The notes below the pieces were generated by a model. That model was not told the DNA's origin and ran no database searches. It saw only the letters and a program-made list of their open reading frames with translations. Shown in pieces: positions 15,355 through 20,900 of a DNA stretch of 20,900 bases (its first letter is position 1; each line of letters starts with the position of its first letter). This DNA is from DAOPYE01 sp035352715. Lineage in GTDB: Bacteria; Acidobacteriota; Holophagae; Holophagales; Holophagaceae. The DNA is taken from positions 1 through 20,900 of the forward strand of contig DAOPYE010000040.1 of the NCBI GenBank assembly GCA_035352715.1, in the 5' to 3' direction. The position numbers and the translations under genes are program-made.

Positions 15355-15473
15355 GAGCAAACTCGCGAAAAGGGGCCTGGGGACGCGCCAGCAAGGGCGG
15401 AACGGCGCTCCGGGCCGACTCGCAGTGTACCGCGTCCTCTTCGAGCTTGGTAACATGGACTTAGGGAGGTCTC

Positions 15474-16166
15474 ATGCAGTTCGCAATCGCAGATGCCCAG
15501 GGGGTCAATCTTCTCGAAGTGGTCAAGAACGGCGGCACGGTTGCCAAGGTCGATCTACTGATCCTCGCTTCATTTTCGGTGTTGAGCTGGCTCATCATCT
15601 TCCAGAAGGGGCTTCTCTTGAGCCGCAGCCGCGGCGTTACGGATCGCTTTCGCGCCGCATTCCGCCGTGCCACGGATTGGGGCGATTTCTTCAAGTCCGG
15701 CGCGTCCTTCCGGCTCAGTCCCCTCCTGGGGCTTTTCAGCGCGGGCTATTCCGAGGTGACGTACCAGCTGCGCGCGAACAACGCTGGGGGCAAGGCGCAG
15801 ATCCGCAGCATGGAAGCTGTCGAGCGGAGCCTTCAGCGGGCTTCGGTGGTGGAGATGGGGCGCATGGAAAAGGGGCTGGGCATCCTGGCTACCATCGCCG
15901 CCGTGAGCCCCTTCGTGGGCCTTTTTGGAACGGTCTGGGGCATCATCGACGCCTTCCGGGGCATCGGCACTACGGGCAATGCCAGCCTAGCGACGGTGGC
16001 CGTGCCCATCTCGGAGGCCCTGGTCGCTACGGCCGTCGGTCTGGTCGCGGCCATTCCGGCGCTCATGGCCTACAACTTCTTCCAGGGGCAGCTCAAGCAG
16101 TGGCAAACCGAGCTGGATGATTACGCGCTGGAATTCATCAGCCTGTCCGAGCGCAACTTCACGTGA
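15474..16166 (+). CDS. MotA/TolQ/ExbB proton-channel family protein (TolQ-like)
   Basis: A 230-residue protein with the family's three membrane helices: about 26-46 (LLILASFSVLSWLIIFQKG), about 135-155 in the region ILATIAAVSPFVGLFGTVWGIIDAF, and about 175-198 (SEALVATAVGLVAAIPALMAYNFF). The LGILATIA...PFVGLFGTV.G...F and E(A)L.ATA.GL..AIPA...YN signatures define the MotA/TolQ/ExbB channel family, which uses proton flow to drive TolR/ExbD partners. GGGAGG 4 nt before the ATG is a strong ribosome site. Unusually, no TolR/ExbD gene follows; the next gene overlaps its stop (GTGA) and encodes a polysaccharide deacetylase. TolQ versus ExbB cannot be decided without the partner. Confidence 0.92.
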   Translation: MQFAIADAQGVNLLEVVKNGGTVAKVDLLILASFSVLSWLIIFQKGLLLSRSRGVTDRFRAAFRRATDWGDFFKSGASFRLSPLLGLFSAGYSEVTYQLRANNAGGKAQIRSMEAVERSLQRASVVEMGRMEKGLGILATIAAVSPFVGLFGTVWGIIDAFRGIGTTGNASLATVAVPISEALVATAVGLVAAIPALMAYNFFQGQLKQWQTELDDYALEFISLSERNFT

Positions 16167-17155
16167 GTTCAAACGTGGATGCCTTGCCGTTCTCCATTGA
16201 CTGGGAGGACTGGTTTCAGCTTTGCTGTCCGCCCTACGATCAAGCCGGGGCCCTGGACCGCTATGCCTGCCGTTTGCCGCAGGCCACGGAACGGGTTCTG
16301 GAACTGCTCGCCGATCTGGGTGCCCAGGCCACATGGTTCTGTCTCGCCGATCAGGCGCAGCGCCACCCCGAACTGCTGCGCCGCATCGTCCAATGCGGCC
16401 ACCGCATCGGCCTGCACGGCCTGACGCATCGCCGCGTGACGCAGTTGGATCAGGCCGGTTTCCGTGCGTTCATCCAGGAGGGAAGGGCGCGGCTTTCGGA
16501 TCTCTCCGGCGCGGAAATCCAGGGTTTCCGGGCCCCCGAGTGGAGCCTGCGCGGTTCCGCCGAATCCTTCTGGAAGGAAGTGCGGGACCAGGGCTTCCAG
16601 TTCGATTCCAGCCTGGCGCCGCTGCCCATGCTGGGCAGGGTCTCGCGTTCGCGCCGTGCCCGTGAGCTGGCGCCTGGCTTCTGGGAACTGCCGCCGCCGG
16701 TCATGGGCCACGGCATGACGACGCTGCCGCTGTGGGGCTGGGGCATGCGGCTGCTGCCCGAGTTCTTCTTGAAACGTCGACTGGATCGCTTCGCGGCGGC
16801 CGGGACGCCGATCGTCTTACACCCCTGGGAGCTGGACGAGGGCCAGCCCCGCTTGCCGGATTCCGTGGGCTTCGGGCATCACTTCGCACATGGGGCCGGG
16901 ATCCGGGGATTCGGCGCACGGCTGCGACGCCTCCTGGAGGGGCGCACGCTGGTAAGCCTGGAGACCTGGCTGGAGCCCCGGATGGAGGCTCGACCTGAAC
17001 CTCGCCGCGAGGAGAAACAGGAACTGCAGAGAGAATCCTGGTCGGCGTCCCGCTTTGAACCTGCGGACGCGGTCCCCAATCGAACATTCCGCGCGCCCGA
17101 TCGGCGCGACTCGCCCTATCCGCCAGGCGGTGCCAAAGGCACACTGATTCCATGA
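16163..17155 (+). CDS. Polysaccharide deacetylase (XrtA/DUF3473-type NodB domain)
   Basis: A 330-residue protein with a NodB deacetylase fold of the type seen with exosortase-linked polysaccharide loci. Motif 1 is FSIDWEDWF (D13), motif 2 is GLHGLTHRRV (H85 and H89 as metal ligands), then GFRAPEWSL with the conserved R and P, and the DUF3473-like end IVLHPWELDEGQPRLP (H220). It should remove N- or O-acyl groups from a polysaccharide during envelope or exopolysaccharide synthesis; no signal peptide is visible, so it may act in the cytoplasm. Residues about 271-330 are an Arg/Glu/Pro-rich tail with no fold. The GTG start overlaps the upstream stop (GTGA); a GTG at 16175 is an alternative. The stop overlaps the DUF309 gene (ATGA). 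Confidence 0.88.
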   Translation: MSSNVDALPFSIDWEDWFQLCCPPYDQAGALDRYACRLPQATERVLELLADLGAQATWFCLADQAQRHPELLRRIVQCGHRIGLHGLTHRRVTQLDQAGFRAFIQEGRARLSDLSGAEIQGFRAPEWSLRGSAESFWKEVRDQGFQFDSSLAPLPMLGRVSRSRRARELAPGFWELPPPVMGHGMTTLPLWGWGMRLLPEFFLKRRLDRFAAAGTPIVLHPWELDEGQPRLPDSVGFGHHFAHGAGIRGFGARLRRLLEGRTLVSLETWLEPRMEARPEPRREEKQELQRESWSASRFEPADAVPNRTFRAPDRRDSPYPPGGAKGTLIP

Positions 17156-17925
17156 GCTGCGCCACGGTCCCCGTTTTCTGGCAGCGACAGAATCGACTGC
17201 CCCTGCCCACGATGCGCTTCTTTCGCACGCGTCTGGACGCGGCGCTGGACGATCCCCTGCAGCGCGGCCAGCTGGTCTGGCCCATGATCCTCGGGTCGCC
17301 CCGGCAGCGGGATCTGCACCCCGATGGGGTGCCCGAGGCCGAGCTGATCGCTCAGGCTGCGCGCATCCTGAACGCGCTGGGCATCAACGATCCCCGCCGT
17401 GTGTGGGCGGAGCATCTGGAGCGCTGTCCCGATACGGCGCGCCAAGGGGACACAGGGTGGCTGCCCGGCGAGACATGGGAAGCCTTCGCGCCCGAGGTGA
17501 GCCTTCGCGCGGGGGTCACGCTGGTGGCGCTCACGGGGGCTTCCGCGGGGGTGCGCTACCGGATGGAATGCGCCGTGGCGCTGTTCAATATGGCGCTCTT
17601 TCATGAAACCCACGATGCGCTGGAGGCCCCTTGGCTGAACGCCGAAGGCGCGCTGAAGGAGGGGCTCCAGGGGCTCATCCTGCTGACTGCGGGGTTCTAC
17701 CATCAGCAGCACCACGATGCGGCCGGGATGCAGGCGCTATGGCGCGACGGACTTTCCAAGCTCGAACCCTTCGAAGGGCGGCTGAGAACCCCCGGGGGAA
17801 CCGTGGGCTTCGACGATTGCCTTGAGTCTGTCCGGGCGCGCTACGATTGGCTGACGACCGGAGTCGATCATTCCGACCTGGGTCGACTATGGGAAATGCC
17901 GCGTCCCGAGTGGAGTCTGACGTGA
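17152..17925 (+). CDS. DUF309 domain protein
   Basis: A 257-residue protein. The second half carries the DUF309 pattern: NMALFHETHDALEAPWLNAEGALKEGLQGLILLTAGFYHQQHHDAAGMQALWRDGLSKLEPF, i.e. the HETHDALE motif with histidine/glutamate residues on a helix, followed by the QGLI...A.YH helix. The family is small, helical and possibly metal-binding, with no established activity. The first 130 residues (MSCATVPVFWQRQNRL...) show no domain I know and are longer than in typical stand-alone DUF309 proteins. The ATG overlaps the deacetylase stop (ATGA), and its own stop overlaps the GTG start of nadB (GTGA), so it sits in a chain of coupled genes. No function is claimed. Confidence 0.8.
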   Translation: MSCATVPVFWQRQNRLPLPTMRFFRTRLDAALDDPLQRGQLVWPMILGSPRQRDLHPDGVPEAELIAQAARILNALGINDPRRVWAEHLERCPDTARQGDTGWLPGETWEAFAPEVSLRAGVTLVALTGASAGVRYRMECAVALFNMALFHETHDALEAPWLNAEGALKEGLQGLILLTAGFYHQQHHDAAGMQALWRDGLSKLEPFEGRLRTPGGTVGFDDCLESVRARYDWLTTGVDHSDLGRLWEMPRPEWSLT

Positions 17926-19490
17926 TCACATGCGATGTTCTGGTGCTGGGCGCGGGCGTGGCCGGATGTACTGCTGCCTTGCGGGCCGCGGATCTGGGAG
18001 CGGACGTGCTCCTGGTGACGAAGGACGCCCTGGGGGAGAGCAACACCCACTACGCCCAGGGCGGCATCATCGGCCTGACGCACGAGGAAGACGATTCACC
18101 GGCCCTGCTGGCGGATGACATCGAGGCCGCCGGCGCGGGATTGTGCCGACCGGAAGCGGTACAGCTCTTGGCCGAAGAAGGCCCGCGTCTGTGCAAGGAG
18201 TTCCTCTGGGCCAAGCTGGGTGTGCCTTTCGAACTGGGCGCCGACGGCGAGCCAGAGCCGACCGCCGAAGCGGCGCATTCCGCGCGGCGCATCTTCCATG
18301 TGAAGGACGCCACGGGACGCTCCATCCAGAAGGCCCTGACGGAAGCGGTGCTGCACCATCCCCGCATCACGGTGCGCGAGCACCTGAGTCTGGTCGATCT
18401 CATCACCATCCCCCATCACAGCATCGACCCTCGGCGTGTCTACGATCCCATCCAGGTCTGGGGCGCATACCTGCTGGATCCCTCCACGGGCAAGGTGGAT
18501 CGGTGCCTGGCCAAGCGCACCATCCTGGCCACCGGGGGCGTCGGCTACCTCTACCTGCACACGACCAATCCCGCCGGAGCCACGGGGGATGGTCTGGCGG
18601 CGGCCTATCGGGCCACGGCGAGGGTGGTGAACTGCGAGTATCTGCAATTCCATCCCACGACGCTCTACATCCCCCACAAGCCACGCACCCTGCTGACCGA
18701 GGCGCTGCGCGGGGAAGGCGCCCAGTTGCTGAATCGCCAGGGCGAGCGCTTCATGGCCAAGTACGCGCCAGAGCAGATGGAACTGGCCCCGCGCGATGTG
18801 GTGAGCCGGGCGATCTTTTCCGAAATGGCGACGCGCGCCGAGGCATGCATGTTCCTGGATCTGGCGCCCGTGGCGAAGCGGCTGGATCTCGAAGCCCGCT
18901 TTCCGACGATCCTCGCGGCCTGCCGCGCCGAAGGCATCGAGCCCCTGAGGCAGCCGATCCCCGTGGTGCCCGCAGCGCACTATTTCTGCGGTGGCGTGGC
19001 TGTGGACATCGATGGGCGCACCAGCCTGCACGGGCTGTACGCCGTGGGCGAGGTCGCCTGCACCGGTCTGCACGGCGCGAACCGCTTGGCGTCCACCTCG
19101 CTGCTGGAGGGCCTCGTCTGGGGCCACCGCGCGGCCAGCGTGGCCGTGGAAGGCGTACGCAAGACCGAGCTGCCCGATCCCGATAGCCTTGCCTCCTGGC
19201 GGGCCGTGCAGACGCCCGTGGAGCCCGACCCGCTGCTCATCGAGCAGGACTGGAACAATATCCGGACGACGCTGTGGAACTACGCGGGCATCGTGCGCAC
19301 CAAGGCCAGATTGCAGCGCGCCTATGGCGATGTGGGCTACCTCTACCACCGGCTGGAGGGCTTCTACCGCGAGGCCCCGCTGTCCCGCAGCCTGCTGGAA
19401 CTGCGCAACGGCATCATCTGCGCCCGCTTGATCCTCAAGGCCGCGCTCCAGAACCCCGAATCCCGCGGCTGCCACTACCGCCAGGACTGA
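17922..19490 (+). CDS. nadB: L-aspartate oxidase
   Basis: A 522-residue FAD flavoprotein oxidising L-aspartate to iminoaspartate, which quinolinate synthase (NadA) converts to quinolinate for NAD synthesis. The Rossmann motif VLVLGAGVAGCTAAL (G10-x-G12-x-x-G15) is at the N-terminus. Active-site positions match the E. coli enzyme: H244 in LQFHPTTLY, R291 in LAPRDVVSRAI, H353 in PAAHYFCGGV, and R388 in GLHGANRLASTSLLEGLVWG. The C-terminal NPESRGCHYRQD is the family ending. The frame is open from 17847 and has an ATG at 17889, but GTG at 17922 is preferred: GGAG lies 6 nt before it, it overlaps the DUF309 stop as GTGA, and it starts just before the Rossmann strand. No nadA or nadC is in the window. 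Confidence 0.96.
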   Translation: MITCDVLVLGAGVAGCTAALRAADLGADVLLVTKDALGESNTHYAQGGIIGLTHEEDDSPALLADDIEAAGAGLCRPEAVQLLAEEGPRLCKEFLWAKLGVPFELGADGEPEPTAEAAHSARRIFHVKDATGRSIQKALTEAVLHHPRITVREHLSLVDLITIPHHSIDPRRVYDPIQVWGAYLLDPSTGKVDRCLAKRTILATGGVGYLYLHTTNPAGATGDGLAAAYRATARVVNCEYLQFHPTTLYIPHKPRTLLTEALRGEGAQLLNRQGERFMAKYAPEQMELAPRDVVSRAIFSEMATRAEACMFLDLAPVAKRLDLEARFPTILAACRAEGIEPLRQPIPVVPAAHYFCGGVAVDIDGRTSLHGLYAVGEVACTGLHGANRLASTSLLEGLVWGHRAASVAVEGVRKTELPDPDSLASWRAVQTPVEPDPLLIEQDWNNIRTTLWNYAGIVRTKARLQRAYGDVGYLYHRLEGFYREAPLSRSLLELRNGIICARLILKAALQNPESRGCHYRQD

Positions 19491-19505
19491 ACCAGGAGTC
19501 TTTCA

Positions 19506-20894
19506 ATGAGCCGATCCGAATTCGCGACCCCGGAAACGGGAGCACGAGGCAACGGGGCTATGGGCCATCCCGCCGGGCTCTGGGTGCTCGTGTTCACCGA
19601 GACCTGGGAACGCCTGAGCCATTACGGCATGCGCGCCATCCTGGTGCTCTACATGATCGCCCCCACCGCCATGGGGGGCCTGGGCCTTTCGAAGGCCACG
19701 GCTGGATCCATCTACGGGTGGTACGGCCTGGGGCTCTACGCCTTCGCCCTGCCCGGCGGGTGGATTGCGGACCGATATCTGGGATGCCGCCGCGCCATCC
19801 TGTTGGGCGGCCTGGTCATCACGCTGGGGCACATCCTGATCGCCTTTCATGGCCTGCATCCCATGGCGGCGGGCCTGGCCTGTATCTCGGTGGGCACCGG
19901 CTTCCTGAAGCCCAGCGTTTCCACCACGGTTGGTCGACTCTATGCCAAGGATGACCCGCGCCGGGACAGCGCCTATTCCATCGAATACTGGGGCGTGAAC
20001 CTGGGGGCCTTTTTCGCGCCCCTGATCTGCGGCTTCATGGCCGAGAACCCCGCATTCCTGAATCTCCTGGCGCGCTGCGGCATCCACTCCGCGACAGGGT
20101 GGTCCTGGGCTTTCGGCTTTGCTGGCTTTGGCATGGTCGTGGGGCTCGCGCAGTTCATCCTGCGCCTGCGCCGCATCGAAGAGGCCCAGTCTTTGACAGC
20201 CACTGTCGCGTCCGATCCGTCCGTGACGAAGGCCGTGCATCCGCCGCTCACGTCACAGGACTGGGCACGCATGGGGGTCATCGGCATCCTGTTTGTCTTC
20301 AGCGCCATCTTCTGGGCCCTTTTCATGCAGGCCGGTTCCAGCTTCAACATCTTCGCCAAGGATTTCACGCGGGAGAGCCTGGGCGGCCTGCGCATTCCGG
20401 CGAGCTGGTACCAGAGCATCAACGCGGGCTTTATCCTGGTGTTCGCCCCCGTGTTCGCATGGCTGTGGGCGCGCCTTGGCAACCGCATCAGCAGCGTCAC
20501 CAAGTTCTCCTCCGGACTGCTGCTGCTGGGGCTCGGCATGCTGATCATGGTCCCCGCCGCGCGCATCGCCCAAGGCGTTCCCGGGCAGATCCTTCGCGTC
20601 TCGCCCTTCTGGCTCATCGGACTCTACTTCCTGCACACGCTGGCCGAACTATCCTTCTCGCCCGTGGGCATGAGCCTGACCTTCCGCCTGGCGCCGCCGC
20701 GCTTCGCGGGCCTGATGATGGGCGTGTGGTTCGCCTCCATCGGGGCGGGCTTCTATGTCAGCGGCGCCGTGACGGGGCTAATGGATCGCCTGCCGCTGGC
20801 GCGGTTGTTCGGGGTCTCGGGCTGGATCGCCATTGGCGCCGCGGTGCTGCTGTGGTGCTTGCGTCCGCTGATCCTGCGGCTCATGGCCGATTGA
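19506..20894 (+). CDS. POT-family proton-dependent oligopeptide transporter
   Basis: A 462-residue polytopic transporter of the POT/PTR2 family (MFS fold, about 12-14 helices) that imports di- and tripeptides with protons. The proton-coupling signature ExxERxxxYG appears as ETWERLSHYG (E32, E35, R36), with Leu where Phe is usual. The PTR2 signature YSIEYWGVNLGAFFAPL is present, as are GGWIADRYLGCRRAI (MFS loop 2-3) and PASWYQSINAGFILVFAP. The C-terminal half has LAELSFSPVGMSLTFRLAP, normal for the family. AGGAG lies 7 nt before the ATG. It starts 15 nt after nadB, so read-through is likely, but its function (peptide uptake) is unrelated to NAD synthesis. No intrinsic terminator is visible before the window ends. 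Confidence 0.94.
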   Translation: MSRSEFATPETGARGNGAMGHPAGLWVLVFTETWERLSHYGMRAILVLYMIAPTAMGGLGLSKATAGSIYGWYGLGLYAFALPGGWIADRYLGCRRAILLGGLVITLGHILIAFHGLHPMAAGLACISVGTGFLKPSVSTTVGRLYAKDDPRRDSAYSIEYWGVNLGAFFAPLICGFMAENPAFLNLLARCGIHSATGWSWAFGFAGFGMVVGLAQFILRLRRIEEAQSLTATVASDPSVTKAVHPPLTSQDWARMGVIGILFVFSAIFWALFMQAGSSFNIFAKDFTRESLGGLRIPASWYQSINAGFILVFAPVFAWLWARLGNRISSVTKFSSGLLLLGLGMLIMVPAARIAQGVPGQILRVSPFWLIGLYFLHTLAELSFSPVGMSLTFRLAPPRFAGLMMGVWFASIGAGFYVSGAVTGLMDRLPLARLFGVSGWIAIGAAVLLWCLRPLILRLMAD

Positions 20895-20900
20895 GGGTTT

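Noticed and set aside
17847..17921. Longer nadB start (17847 or the ATG at 17889)
   Set aside because: Neither has a good ribosome site, and both run deep into the DUF309 gene; GTG at 17922 has GGAG at ideal spacing and matches the other 4-nt overlaps in this operon.
18096..19475. Open frame on the minus strand opposite nadB (about 460 codons)
   Set aside because: NadB has complete motifs over the same bases; the antisense translation shows no recognisable domain.
1..20894. Mobile element, prophage, CRISPR array or defence island
   Set aside because: No transposase, integrase, phage structural gene, regular repeat array or nuclease/helicase cluster is visible. The one nuclease is a housekeeping ExoIII homologue with full catalytic residues, next to metabolic genes.

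Overview
The window is a GC-rich, densely packed bacterial chromosome segment. It holds about 20 protein genes, short intergenic gaps, and no detectable tRNA, rRNA, insertion sequence, prophage or CRISPR array. The gene mix suggests a Gram-negative (diderm) bacterium: two lipoproteins with clear lipoboxes, a Tat translocase, a TolQ/ExbB-type protein, a long-chain polyprenyl synthase, a DUF4388 protein and secreted proteins combining a carboxypeptidase-regulatory-like domain with TPRs. It fits an acidobacterium of the Holophagae type (Geothrix/Holophaga-like), but that placement is inferred from gene content and was not tested by alignment.

Layout. Positions 1-952 (minus) hold the N-terminal part of a membrane PAS histidine kinase that runs off the left edge. 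It is divergent from a single-domain CheY-like regulator (1177-1545). A small lipoprotein (1621-2178, minus) follows. Then comes the threonine-catabolism pair kbl-tdh (2295-4517), which converts threonine to glycine and acetyl-CoA. A lipoprotein with a pseudopilin-like C-terminal domain (4530-5153, minus) is divergent from a Nudix hydrolase (5265-5891). YajQ, a polyprenyl diphosphate synthase and an exonuclease III homologue (5946-8223) form a tight run ended by a perfect 17-bp hairpin terminator, which also serves the convergent secreted TPR protein (8292-9359, minus).

Positions 9529-12942 are a plus-strand run: a multi-pass TPR/zinc-ribbon membrane protein, a DUF4388 protein with a membrane anchor, and a small DoxX-like membrane protein. 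On the minus strand follows ugd-tatA-tatC (15354 down to 12945). On the plus strand from 15474, a TolQ/ExbB-like protein, a polysaccharide deacetylase, a DUF309 protein and L-aspartate oxidase (nadB) are joined by successive 4-nt stop/start overlaps. A POT-family peptide transporter (19506-20894) follows.

Most of the window is housekeeping metabolism and envelope biology. I see no convincing new defence or mobile system. The parts most worth a second look are the uncharacterised membrane module at 9529-12942, the lipoprotein carrying a GspG-like domain, and the translationally coupled operon that mixes a TolQ protein without its TolR partner, a polysaccharide deacetylase, DUF309 and NAD biosynthesis. 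Many starts were moved from the longest reading frame to an internal start with a good Shine-Dalgarno sequence or family-consistent N-terminus; these are noted per gene.
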